Assembly: GCA_049604415.1 (NCBI GenBank)
Contig: JBMYTN010000008.1
Location: forward strand, 65,821-129,820
DNA length: 64,000 nucleotides
Direction of reading: 5' to 3'
Source: JBMYTN01 sp049604415
GTDB lineage: Bacteria > Pseudomonadota > Alphaproteobacteria > Rhodospirillales > Rhodospirillaceae
Position numbers and translations under genes: made by a program
Notes under the pieces: model-generated
What the model was told of the DNA's origin: nothing
The model's database searches: none
What the model saw: the letters and a program-made list of their open reading frames with translations, nothing else
In this document: piece after piece, positions 50,771 through 60,755 of the stretch
How the letters are laid out: every line of letters begins with the position of its first letter
Position numbering within the stretch: position 1 is the stretch's first letter

Positions 50771-52053
50771 TGCACCTGCTCCCACACACCAGGCGTGGTG
50801 TCCCTGGCCCCGCCGCGCAGCAATTGCGGCGGTGGCGGCGGGGCGACGCTGGTGTCAGCGGCCCCGTTTTGCGATTGCGGATCCGGCGATTGATAAATGC
50901 TCAAGCGGGATGGGCCGCTGCTGGCATCTCCTGGAGCTGCCTCTGCCCCCGCACCGGTTCCAGACGCGGCCCCGTCTGCTGTGGTTCCATCCGCATCATC
51001 CGCAGTGCCCCCGGCTTCAGAGGATTTCAGCAAGGCGCGGGCCCGGGTGCCCCGACCGCCCTCCAAAGTCCGCACCCCGGTGCGGGTGTTGATCACCGCC
51101 CGGGTGCCGTTCATTTGATCGGTCGAGGTTGTGACCCGCACATCGCCCAGCACCACGGCAATGGCGGTTTGCGGGTCATAGGTGCCTTCATCGCCATAGA
51201 CCACCTCTTCCGGGGTGACGACCACCACATTGCCATGGGCGGTCATGAAGCGGATGCCGCCCTCATCACTGACCCCATCCCCGGTGCCGCCTTCGGCGCC
51301 GTTTTCATCGGTTTCCGGCGCTGCAGCCAAAACCGAGCCGACCTGCATCACATCGCCAAAGCCTTCCGGCTCGCTGAAATAGGCGGTCAGCACATCGCCG
51401 CGAATGGTTCGGTCTTCGGTGGGCTTGTAGTTCACCGCCTGGCCCCGGGCGACGGCGATATCCAGATCAGCCCAATATTCTAGGCTGTCTTCCGCCAGCA
51501 CCACATCCTGCGGGGTTTCCATGCGCAGATCATTGCCCGTCACCCACATGACCTTGCGGTCGATATCGCGGACGGCCAAATCGCCGCTGGTGATGCGGTC
51601 AGGCTGAACAATGATCACATTGCCCCGGGCTTCCATGCGGTAAATCTCGGTGCCCCCACCGGAGCCCCCGCTATCGGCTGGCGCAGCAGCCTCTGCCCCC
51701 GCAGTGGGGTTTTGCACCCCGGTCACGCCACCTTGAACCGGTTGGGCAGGCCCGGTGCCCTTGTCGCGGTAATGGGCGATCAGAACGTCGCCATAATAGA
51801 GCTCATCACCATCCACGGCGACCGCATTGCCCCGGGCTATATACATCTGGACGTCCTTGCGCCACTCAATGCCATTGTCGGCAAAGATCTCGATCGGGGC
51901 GTCACCGTCATCCTCGCCGCCCTCGTCGCCAGAGAGCGCTCCCTGGGCCAGGGCCTGGGCAGGCAGCACAGCGATGCCAAGCGCAAGCCAGAGGGCGGTC
52001 CAAGACCTGCGGCCCCGCTGGACGGTCCGGCCCAGTTCGAAAACAAAACTCAT
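50767..52053 (-). CDS. lptA: LPS transport periplasmic protein LptA/OstA, extended form
   Basis: Periplasmic LPS bridge protein. Signal peptide (TALWLALGIAVLPAQALAQG), then beta-jellyroll OstA repeats: IEIFADNGIEWRKDVQMYIA, MEARGNVIIVQPDRITSGDL, and a late unit HGNVVVVTPEEVVYGDEGTY followed by VLGDVRVTTSTDQMNGTRAV. 428 aa, more than twice the E. coli length (185), with Gly/Ala-rich spacers, suggesting a duplicated OstA domain and a disordered tail. ATG 52053 overlaps the lptC stop; the ATG four-base overlap with lptB follows. Confidence 0.9.
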   Translation of the reverse strand: MSFVFELGRTVQRGRRSWTALWLALGIAVLPAQALAQGALSGDEGGEDDGDAPIEIFADNGIEWRKDVQMYIARGNAVAVDGDELYYGDVLIAHYRDKGTGPAQPVQGGVTGVQNPTAGAEAAAPADSGGSGGGTEIYRMEARGNVIIVQPDRITSGDLAVRDIDRKVMWVTGNDLRMETPQDVVLAEDSLEYWADLDIAVARGQAVNYKPTEDRTIRGDVLTAYFSEPEGFGDVMQVGSVLAAAPETDENGAEGGTGDGVSDEGGIRFMTAHGNVVVVTPEEVVYGDEGTYDPQTAIAVVLGDVRVTTSTDQMNGTRAVINTRTGVRTLEGGRGTRARALLKSSEAGGTADDADGTTADGAASGTGAGAEAAPGDASSGPSRLSIYQSPDPQSQNGAADTSVAPPPPPQLLRGGARDTTPGVWEQVQ

Positions 52054-53009
52054 GGTCGGGTTTCCTGATCCCATTGCGCTGGTGGGGCGGGCTTGGCAAG
52101 CGGCGGGGCCACAGTCGGGTCTTGCGGTGCCGCAGTCTCGATGCCCCCAGAGGAGGGGGGTACGCCTGCCTCTTGGGGGGCGGGCGCGGTGTTCAAAACC
52201 GGGATTCCGCCCGGTTGAACGGACAGCGCCGCCGGTGGCACGGTGCCGCCGTCATAAAAGCTGGGTGTGGTGGTTTGCGGCAGGCTGGCAAAGCGCGGGG
52301 GCAAATCGGGCCGGTCTGGGATCGACATCACGCGCCCCTGGGTCCGCTCTTCACCGCCGTTATAGAGCAACAGCCAGGCCGTGTTGGTGAACAGGATCAC
52401 CTGACCGCCATCATTGATCTGAAAGCCTTCGCTGATGACTTCGCCGGTGATGCCATAGCCTCGGACCTCGTCGGACCCCACCGCTTCGTCGCGGTCCAGG
52501 AACAGCCGGGCGGTCTCGGTGTGGAACTGATAGCCATCATCCCGATACAGGATCACATTGCCCGCCAAATCCAGCAGATCCTTGCTCTTGGTGTAATAGC
52601 CGGTGTCGCCTTCCAGCGAGAGCCATTTGTCATCGCTGCGGATCTGATCGCCCTTGGGGCTGAACAAATGCACCAGATCCTTGGCCGGACCCAGTTCCCG
52701 GGCCAGATCGGCGGTCAGGGTGTAGGGCTGGTCTTTGGAATCGACCCCCAAATAGCGGGCATTCACAATGCTGGTCAGGTCGGCCTGGCTGGGATCAAGC
52801 TCGGCAAAGGTCAGTTGGAAGCGTTCGGCCCGCTCGGCGATTTGCGGCCAGGCAAACACCACCCCAACCAACAACAGCGCACAAAGCGGCAGCAAAAGCT
52901 TCATCGAGGAGACAAAGCGGGCATAGGCATCCCGGCCTTCGGTCAAGGCGAACCCCGGGGGAAGACCCGCAGGTGAAAGGCCCATGCGCGGCGTGTCTCG
53001 GGGGGCCAT
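52050..53009 (-). CDS. lptC: LPS export protein LptC
   Basis: Inner-membrane-anchored member of the LPS bridge. One N-terminal helix (MKLLLPLCALLLVGVVFAWP) follows a 35-residue cytoplasmic lead, then a jellyroll region (ARYLGVDSKDQPYTLTADLA… LSLEGDTGYYTKSKDLLDLA… GYGITGEVISEGFQI). 319 aa, longer than the E. coli protein because of a Pro-rich C-terminal tail. Starts 2 bp after kdsD and overlaps lptA by 4 bp, in the standard kdsD-lptC-lptA-lptB-rpoN order. Confidence 0.93.
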   Translation of the reverse strand: MAPRDTPRMGLSPAGLPPGFALTEGRDAYARFVSSMKLLLPLCALLLVGVVFAWPQIAERAERFQLTFAELDPSQADLTSIVNARYLGVDSKDQPYTLTADLARELGPAKDLVHLFSPKGDQIRSDDKWLSLEGDTGYYTKSKDLLDLAGNVILYRDDGYQFHTETARLFLDRDEAVGSDEVRGYGITGEVISEGFQINDGGQVILFTNTAWLLLYNGGEERTQGRVMSIPDRPDLPPRFASLPQTTTPSFYDGGTVPPAALSVQPGGIPVLNTAPAPQEAGVPPSSGGIETAAPQDPTVAPPLAKPAPPAQWDQETRP

Positions 53010-53011
53010 GG

Positions 53012-54106
53012 TCAGGCCAACCCGGCCCGCAGGCAGTCATGCAAATGCAGCACGCCCACCGGACGGCTCTCGCCATCGACAATAAACACCGAGGTGATGG
53101 TTTTGCGGTTCATCACGCCTAAGGCTTCGACGGCCAACATGGCCGGGACCACTTGGGTCGGGTTGCCGGTCATGACATCCGCAGCGGTCCGGTCGAGCAG
53201 GGAATCTTCCATATGGCGGCGCAAATCCCCATCGGTGATGATCCCGACCAGGATCCCCTCAGCGTCAACAACCCCGGCACAGCCCAAGCTCTTGGCAGTG
53301 ATTTCGATCACCACTGCCCCCATCGGGGTGTCGAGATCCACCAGCGGCAACCCCGCCCCTTTATGCATCAGATCACTGCAGCGCAGCAGATTGCGCCCCA
53401 GCTGACCGCCGGGATGGAAGGTTTTAAAGTCTGCGGCACTGAATCCACGCCGTTCCAACAAGGCCACCGCCAAAGCATCGCCCAGCGCCATGGTCATCAC
53501 GGTCGAGGTGGTCGGGGCCAGCCCATGGGGGCAGGCCTCTGGAGCTGAAGGCAAAATCAGCGACACATCCGCCGCCTCGGCCAAGGTGTTGCCGCGCCGA
53601 CCGGTGATCGAGACCAACAAAATATTAAAACGGCGGGTGAAGGCGATCAGATCGGACAGCTCTGGCGTTTCGCCGGAATTGGACAGGGCAATGACCCCGT
53701 CATCCGGGCCAATCATGCCTAAATCGCCATGGCTGGCCTCCCCGGGATGAACAAAAAAAGCCGGGGTGCCGGTGGACGCCAAGGTTGCCGCCAGTTTTCG
53801 ACCAATATGGCCGCTTTTGCCCATGCCGGTGACAATCACCTTGCCCGGCAACCGCAACAGACGGTCTACCGCTTGAGAAAAAGAGGCATCCAAGGCTTCG
53901 GACAGCGCCTTCAGGCCGTCCATTTCCTTTTCAAAGACCTGACGGGCGGCGACAAGATCGGCTTGGAGACTGGCTTCTGGGTCAGCCAGGAGATCAGCCG
54001 GGTTGGGCACAGAGGAACCCGCATCGATCGCCAAACGATCCATGCTGTCGTCAACGGCGGACTTGGTGCCGTCATCCATCTTGTGATCCACCCGGGCTAG
54101 GGCCAT
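53012..54106 (-). CDS. kdsD: Arabinose-5-phosphate isomerase (KdsD/KpsF/GutQ family)
   Basis: Converts ribulose-5-phosphate to arabinose-5-phosphate, the first step to KDO of LPS. N-terminal SIS domain (VIVTGMGKSGHIGRKLAATL, GEASHGDLGMIGPDDGVIAL, SNSGETPELSDLI) and two C-terminal CBS domains (AADVMTGNPTQVVPAMLAVE… SVFIVDGESRPVGVLHLHDC). 364 aa, slightly longer than E. coli KdsD; ATG 54079 is an alternative start. Head of the LPS/rpoN gene run. Confidence 0.96.
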   Translation of the reverse strand: MALARVDHKMDDGTKSAVDDSMDRLAIDAGSSVPNPADLLADPEASLQADLVAARQVFEKEMDGLKALSEALDASFSQAVDRLLRLPGKVIVTGMGKSGHIGRKLAATLASTGTPAFFVHPGEASHGDLGMIGPDDGVIALSNSGETPELSDLIAFTRRFNILLVSITGRRGNTLAEAADVSLILPSAPEACPHGLAPTTSTVMTMALGDALAVALLERRGFSAADFKTFHPGGQLGRNLLRCSDLMHKGAGLPLVDLDTPMGAVVIEITAKSLGCAGVVDAEGILVGIITDGDLRRHMEDSLLDRTAADVMTGNPTQVVPAMLAVEALGVMNRKTITSVFIVDGESRPVGVLHLHDCLRAGLA

Positions 54107-54188
54107 GCTGTGCCGACTCCCTCATTGATCTGTCGAGTTATAAAGAGGTTTGCGGGCCGGGCCAAGCGGGATCGCCCAGGCCTCATGC

Positions 54189-54216
54189 AAAAAATACGCC
54201 GAACTTCCGGTTCGGC
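54189..54216 (-). terminator. Rho-independent terminator downstream of rnd
   Basis: Stem GCCGAAC/GTTCGGC (54198-54216) followed on the minus strand by GTATTTTTTG (A-run 54189-54194). It ends the rnd transcript before kdsD. Confidence 0.8.
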
Positions 54217-54356
54217 CTGATCTTCATTGATCCAGCGGGGTCAATTTCCAACTAAGTCCTTAAAAATAAAGACATTCGCCTAGGAGTAAAAAAACTGACC
54301 TAGGCTTTGTCGCCCCATCGGTAGGGTCGATGCAACCCTGATGAGAGCGATGGCCG

Positions 54357-55016
54357 TTAATGAGCGAACAGGTCTTCGTCGTCCCAACCGGTCAGGTCCA
54401 GGGCCACCCTTGTTGCCAGAAAATCATGGCAAGACTTGGCCAGCGCGCTCCGGCCTTCCCGGGCCAAAAGCAGATCCAGATGGGCTTTGAGCGCATGCAA
54501 ATATAGCACATCCGAGGCCGCATAATGCTGCTGTTCCGGTGTCAGACTATCAGCCCCCCAATCGCTGGATTGTTCTTCCTTGTTCAAGGTCACCCCAAGC
54601 AAATCCCGACAGAGGGATTTCAGCGAATGGGAACTGGTGTTGGTCCGGCACAGCTTTGAGGCAATCTTGGTGCAATAGACAGGGGTCAGATCGACGCCGA
54701 GCCAAGCCTTCAGGGACGCCATATCAAAGCGGCCATAATGCATGATCTTCACGCAAGCCGGATCGGCCATCACGGCAACCAGATTGGGGGCGTTATAGCC
54801 AAAGGCCCCACCGACCTTGACCAGATGGCAGACCCCATCGCCGCCGGAGAGCTGGACCAGACACAGCCGATCCCGGCTTAAATGCAGCCCCATGGTCTCT
54901 GTATCCACCGCCACGCCATGGGGAAAGCGCACATCCGCAGGCAAATCGCCTTCATGGAAGCGGATATCCGGTTGACCTGAGCTGAAAAACGCAGTGGGGG
55001 ACATGATCAGCGCCAT
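54357..55016 (-). CDS. rnd: Ribonuclease D-type 3'-5' exonuclease, short form
   Basis: DEDDy exonuclease for 3' trimming of stable RNA. Exo I GVAVDTETMGLH, Exo II IMHYGRFDMASLKAW, Exo III YAASDVLYLHAL (Y-x3-D). 219 aa: only the catalytic domain, without the HRDC domains of E. coli RNase D, which is normal for the short alphaproteobacterial homologues. ATG 55004 is an alternative start; neither has a good ribosome site. Confidence 0.93.
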   Translation of the reverse strand: MALIMSPTAFFSSGQPDIRFHEGDLPADVRFPHGVAVDTETMGLHLSRDRLCLVQLSGGDGVCHLVKVGGAFGYNAPNLVAVMADPACVKIMHYGRFDMASLKAWLGVDLTPVYCTKIASKLCRTNTSSHSLKSLCRDLLGVTLNKEEQSSDWGADSLTPEQQHYAASDVLYLHALKAHLDLLLAREGRSALAKSCHDFLATRVALDLTGWDDEDLFAH

Positions 55017-55237
55017 CTAGGGGTGTTACCGACCCGTTCCAGACCGCAGGCCCCCACCCGAAACCGGTGATGAGGTCCCGTCAGCCTGAGCCAAGGATCG
55101 GCCCGAGACCAGCGGACGAAGCCGAAAGCGCTGCTATCAGAAGCACTTGCAGGACCCCCGTCCGAGATCGGGATTGTGGAACAGCGCTGAGGGCCATGCA
55201 AGACCTATTCACTGCGAATAGCTTTGGAACAGGGGAA

Positions 55238-55400
55238 CGGGCTTTAGGACCCGGTCGAGAGCGTTCGACGCCCCAGGATGATCGGACTTGCCGGTTAGGT
55301 GGCGGTGAATTGGCGAAAGCCTGGCAGGAGACGCTCGAAGAGCGGGCTGGTGGCCCGGTCGAGAGCGTTCGACGCCCCAGGGTGACGCCAATTCACCGCC
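55238..55400. repeat. Tandem/inverted repeat element related to the MITE at 46974
   Basis: Core 55301-55400 has perfect 15-bp terminal inverted repeats GGCGGTGAATTGGCG / CGCCAATTCACCGCC. Inside, CGGGCTGGTGGCCCGGTC matches the MITE core at 47048-47065. A second, partial copy lies just before it: 55238-55281 repeats 55343-55385 (shared CCCGGTCGAGAGCGTTCGAC). This fills much of the 393-bp gap between rnd and dnaJ; in 55017-55237 I see nothing else. Confidence 0.78.
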
Positions 55401-55409
55401 AAAAGGGGG

Positions 55410-56567
55410 TCAGGTGAGATCGTCCCAAAATTCCTTAACCTTATCGAAGAAGCTTTGCGATTCCGGCTGGTGACCGCCGCCTTCGCCGTCACCGGCGGCC
55501 TCAAACTCCTTTAACAGCTCTTTTTGCCGCTTGGTCAAATTCACCGGCGTTTCCACACTGGCCAGAATGAACATATCGCCTCGGGTCGGGCTGCGCAGGA
55601 CGCTCATCCCCTTGCCCCGCAAGCGGAATTGATTGCCCGTTTGGGTTCCTTCCGGGATCGTAACTTTGGCTTTGCCGCCATCAATGGTCGGCACTTCCAA
55701 GCTGCCGCCCAGGCTGGCGGTGATCATCGAGATCGGCACCTTGCAATGGATGTTGGCGCCATCGCGTTGGAACAGGCGGTGTGGCCCGACGGAGAGGAAA
55801 ATGTAGAGATCCCCCGCCGGAGCCCCACGCAGCCCGGCTTCGCCTTCGCCGGACAGCCGGATCCGGGTGCCGTCTTCGACACCGGCTGGGATGCCGACTT
55901 CCAAGCTCTTGTCTTTGCGAAGGCGACCGGACCCACCGCAATCGCCGCAGGGGTCTTTGATCACCTTGCCATGGCCGTGACAGGCCGGGCAGGAGCGTTC
56001 AATGGTGAAAAAGCCTTGCTGGGAGCGGACTTTGCCCATGCCGTTACAGGTATTGCAGGTCTCGGGCTGGCCGCCATCGCGCACCCCGGTGCCTTTACAA
56101 CTGTCACAGCCCACCGACGTTGGCACATCGATGGTGGTTTTTTTGCCGGCAAAGGCCTCCTCAAGCGAGATTTCCATATTGTAGCGCAGATCGGCCCCAC
56201 GCAGGGAGGAGGGTCCACCCCCGCCGCCCCGGCGACCGCCACCCATGAAGTCACCAAAGACTTCATCAAAAATATCGGCAAATGAACCGCCTGCGAAACC
56301 AAAATCAGAAAACCCGCCGCGTCCGCCACCAGGGCCGCCTTGCTCAAAGGCCGCATGACCGTAACGATCATAGGCGGAGCGTTTTTGGTCGTCTTTCAGG
56401 ACCTCATAGGCCTCGCCGACTTCGCGGAATTTGGCTTCCGCCTCGGCACTGTCCGGATTGCGGTCCGGGTGATATTGCATGGCGAGCTTGCGATAGGCCC
56501 GCTTTAAGGTATCCGCGTCCGCATCCTTGCCGACGCCCAGCACTTCATAATAATCGCGCTTGCTCAT
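55410..56567 (-). CDS. dnaJ: Chaperone DnaJ (Hsp40)
   Basis: DnaK cochaperone. J domain with the HPD motif (MQYHPDRNPD), Gly/Phe-rich linker (GGPGGGRGGFSDFGFAGGSF), zinc-finger region with four CxxCxGxG-type repeats (CDSCKGTG, CNTCNGMG, CPACHGHG, CGDCGGSG), then the substrate-binding C-terminal domains. 385 aa, normal. ATG 56567 or 56570. Located 118 bp downstream of dnaK on the same strand. Confidence 0.98.
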   Translation of the reverse strand: MSKRDYYEVLGVGKDADADTLKRAYRKLAMQYHPDRNPDSAEAEAKFREVGEAYEVLKDDQKRSAYDRYGHAAFEQGGPGGGRGGFSDFGFAGGSFADIFDEVFGDFMGGGRRGGGGGPSSLRGADLRYNMEISLEEAFAGKKTTIDVPTSVGCDSCKGTGVRDGGQPETCNTCNGMGKVRSQQGFFTIERSCPACHGHGKVIKDPCGDCGGSGRLRKDKSLEVGIPAGVEDGTRIRLSGEGEAGLRGAPAGDLYIFLSVGPHRLFQRDGANIHCKVPISMITASLGGSLEVPTIDGGKAKVTIPEGTQTGNQFRLRGKGMSVLRSPTRGDMFILASVETPVNLTKRQKELLKEFEAAGDGEGGGHQPESQSFFDKVKEFWDDLT

Positions 56568-56685
56568 CACATACGGCCCCGTTTGTCACGCAGGCGAAAC
56601 AGACAATCCCAGCCTGGATCCTGCCCAAGCCGGAAGGCGGGACCGTTTCCGATCCCGCCCTGATTGTCCTGGCAGTTGGTCAAAA

Positions 56686-58608
<1,923 letters not shown>

Positions 58609-58896
58609 GGTTCACAGGCTCCATTTTGGCAGACCTTCCGCGACCCTATTGTTGTCGGCATCACGGCGATCCCCGGAGGCGGGTGATTCAAAGGTCCTGT
58701 TTGACGGTACTTTTCCGGTTCCAGTACGCCTAAGATTTAGGCATTCTGACGTCTCCGGCCTGATATGGGACAAGGAAACCCGTCCCGCAATGTGTTGGCA
58801 GGGGTCGGCAATGCCATGGGCTTAGAGGGGATCCGTTGAAACACCACCGGATATCCCTGAGGCCACATGGCCATTGAACCAGAAACCGGGCGGATG

Positions 58897-58923
58897 TTAG
58901 CACTCCGGGTGGGGGACTGCCAA
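58897..58923. promoter_or_regulatory. CIRCE-like HrcA operator
   Basis: TTAGCACTC (58897-58905), exactly 9 bp, then GACTGCCAA (58915-58923). The left half is a perfect CIRCE half-site; the right matches GAGTGCTAA at 7 of 9 positions. It lies about 290 bp upstream of dnaK and about 85 bp upstream of the DUF1178 gene. HrcA, its repressor, is encoded in this window. Confidence 0.6.
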
Positions 58924-59006
58924 GGGGGCGATAAGGCTTTTGCAAAATCCGCAAGAGACAACCGCCCAAAACCATTTAAGTGTTTGTTTTCTTTGGGGGA
59001 AGAGCA

Positions 59007-59252
59007 ATGATCAAATACAGCTTGGCCTGCGATGAGGGCCATGTGTTCGATGAATGGTTTGATAATATGGCCGACTATGACCAAAAGGCCGCCGCCGGAG
59101 AGTTGGTGTGCCCGGTCTGTGGCGGAATCAAAATCCAAAAAAGTTTGATGGCACCGAATATTGGGGCGAGCAAAGCCGCCGCAACCCCCGCCGCACCGCC
59201 CTGTGGTGCCCCGGCCTGCGGCTCGGGCATGTGCCCGTCCATGATGGCCTGA
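59007..59252 (+). CDS. DUF1178 family protein, short form
   Basis: 81 aa. MIKYSLACDEGHVFDEWFDN begins the DUF1178 domain; ELVCPVCGGIKIQKSLMAPN carries the CPVCG zinc-ribbon-like motif. Members are usually around 150 residues; this one ends early with a Cys/Pro-rich tail (PPCGAPACGSGMCPS), perhaps a second metal site. Good ribosome site (GGGGAAGAG). Downstream of the CIRCE-like element and 22 bp upstream of the DUF1848 gene. Confidence 0.82.
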   Translation: MIKYSLACDEGHVFDEWFDNMADYDQKAAAGELVCPVCGGIKIQKSLMAPNIGASKAAATPAAPPCGAPACGSGMCPSMMA

Positions 59253-59274
59253 GAAAACCCCGGCGCGCCCGCCC

Positions 59275-60216
59275 ATGATCCTGTCGGCCAGCTATCGCAC
59301 CGATATCCCGGCCTTCCATGGGGCGTGGTTTGCACAAAGGCTGGCCGCCGGGTTCGCGGTGGTGGCCAATCCCTATGGCGGCCGCCCCAGCCGGATCGAT
59401 TTGACACCGCGTTCCGGCCCCCAAGCTAAAGAGGGCGCGGTCGATGGCTATGTGTTCTGGACCCGCAACGCCAAACCCTTTTTGCCGGTGTTGGACCAGC
59501 TGGCGGGCCAAGGGGTTCCCTTTGTCGTGCAATACACGGTGCTCGGCTATCCGAGCGCCTTGGATGGCAGCACCCCCTCTGCGGACCACGCCATCGCCGT
59601 GATCCAGGAGCTGTCCAACCGCTATGGCCGTGACAGCGTGGTGTGGCGCTATGACCCGGTGGTGTTTTCGCAGGTCACCCCGGCCGAAACCCACCGCCAG
59701 AGCGTCGCCCAACTGGCCAGAGCCCTGAAAGGGGCGGTCAACGAAGTGGTGTTTTCGGTCCTGCAGCCCTATTGCAAAACCACACGCAATCTGGCCAAAA
59801 CCGGCATCCCCTGGTGGGATCCAGAGCCTAAGGAAAAAACCGCTTTGATTGCCGAGTTGGGCCAGTTGGCCGCTCAGGAGGGGGACCTGACCCCCAGCCT
59901 CTGTGCTCAACCAGATCTGTTGCCGCCGGATTTTCGCGACGCAGCCTGCATCGATGCGGAGCGCTTGTCCCGCGTCGCCGGGCAGTTGATCCCGGCCCGG
60001 CGCGATCCGCACCGCAAAACCTGCCGCTGTGCCCAATCCCGAGACCTCGGGGCCTATGACAGCTGTGCCCATGGCTGCGTCTATTGCTATGCCAATGCCT
60101 CGCCCGCCGCCGGGCAGCGCGGCGTGGCCAAGGCGACCGCAGACACCGAAAGCCTATTGCCGCTGCCAAAAAAAGCCCCCGCCAAAGCGGCGGTCCACCA
60201 AGGGACATTGCTCTGA
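59275..60216 (+). CDS. DUF1848 protein with radical-SAM-like cysteine cluster
   Basis: 313 aa. The family pattern is clear: ILSASYRTDIPAFHGAWFAQ, GYVFWTRNAKPFLPVL, VVQYTVLGYPSAL, and near the C-terminus CRCAQSRDLGAYDSCAHGCV followed by YCYA. The closely spaced cysteines (C-x-C and C-x3-C-x2-C) suggest an Fe-S cluster as in radical SAM/SplB-like enzymes. The reaction is unknown. Followed at 1 bp by a small unknown gene, so probably a two-gene unit, possibly with DUF1178. Confidence 0.88.
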   Translation: MILSASYRTDIPAFHGAWFAQRLAAGFAVVANPYGGRPSRIDLTPRSGPQAKEGAVDGYVFWTRNAKPFLPVLDQLAGQGVPFVVQYTVLGYPSALDGSTPSADHAIAVIQELSNRYGRDSVVWRYDPVVFSQVTPAETHRQSVAQLARALKGAVNEVVFSVLQPYCKTTRNLAKTGIPWWDPEPKEKTALIAELGQLAAQEGDLTPSLCAQPDLLPPDFRDAACIDAERLSRVAGQLIPARRDPHRKTCRCAQSRDLGAYDSCAHGCVYCYANASPAAGQRGVAKATADTESLLPLPKKAPAKAAVHQGTLL

Positions 60217-60217
60217 T

Positions 60218-60676
60218 ATGCCCAGCCTGATCCTGACCGAGGCCGATCTGGCCCGCCTGTCCGAGGCCTGCCGCCGGGAAATCTTCGCCCTGTTTGACGG
60301 CAAAACCGAGGCCACAGGGGAGGCGGAAGACACTGGACCTAAGACCAGCCAGCAACCGCCCATCGAGATCACCGGACGCTGGGCCCGCAGCTTGCTAAAA
60401 GCCTGCTCCGCAGACGCCGCAACGGTGATCGGCTATGCGGTCACCCAGCCCGAGGCCGGGTTTGCGCTCAAAGATCTGGAAAAAAGCCTGGGCCTGCCGT
60501 CCCGCAGCCTGGCCAAGGCCTGGACGGAGATCGAACGGCTTGGCCATGCGGCCACCGATCAAACCGCCGCCCCGGTCATTGCCTGGAGCCACAATGCGCA
60601 AGCCGGGAAGACGGGCCGGATGGCCAGCGCCACCCGCACCGCCTTTCGCCAGATCCTGGGTGTGGACCGGGGCTAA
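60218..60676 (+). CDS. Hypothetical protein downstream of the DUF1848 gene
   Basis: 152 aa, not recognised. An N-terminal helix (LTEADLARLSEACRREIFAL) is followed by a short acidic linker, then a helical stretch that could be a winged-helix unit (GFALKDLEKSLGLPSRSLAK then AWTEIERLGHAA). No cysteine motif or membrane segment. ATG 60218 is one base after the DUF1848 stop, implying coupling; the longer frame from 60029 lies within that gene. Confidence 0.65.
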   Translation: MPSLILTEADLARLSEACRREIFALFDGKTEATGEAEDTGPKTSQQPPIEITGRWARSLLKACSADAATVIGYAVTQPEAGFALKDLEKSLGLPSRSLAKAWTEIERLGHAATDQTAAPVIAWSHNAQAGKTGRMASATRTAFRQILGVDRG

Positions 60677-60712
60677 GGTAGCGTTCGACACAAACGGCAC
60701 TTTGGCTGCACC

Positions 60713-60755
60713 AAAACGCTTTAGTCCACGTTTTGACTTCGTCAAAACGCTTTAG
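60713..60755. terminator. Hairpin with flanking direct repeats between convergent genes
   Basis: Perfect 9-bp stem CGTTTTGAC/GTCAAAACG with TTC loop (60729-60749), flanked by direct repeats AAAACGCTTTAG (60713-60724 and 60744-60755). No long T-run, so a weak bidirectional terminator at best. The right repeat includes the grpE stop. Confidence 0.5.

Noticed and set aside
55017..55237. Structured RNA gene (SRP RNA, 6S, tmRNA) in the rnd-dnaJ gap
   Set aside because: None of the short diagnostic sequences of these RNAs was recognised; only the repeat element downstream is supported.
58741..58800. Possible sigma-32 promoter for dnaK (CTTGTCCCATAT on the minus strand)
   Set aside because: The -35-like and -10-like parts are directly adjacent, not separated by the usual 11-16 bp.
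60680..60755. CRISPR-like short repeats around the hairpin
   Set aside because: Only two 12-bp direct repeats flank one palindrome; no regular spacers and no cas genes in the window.
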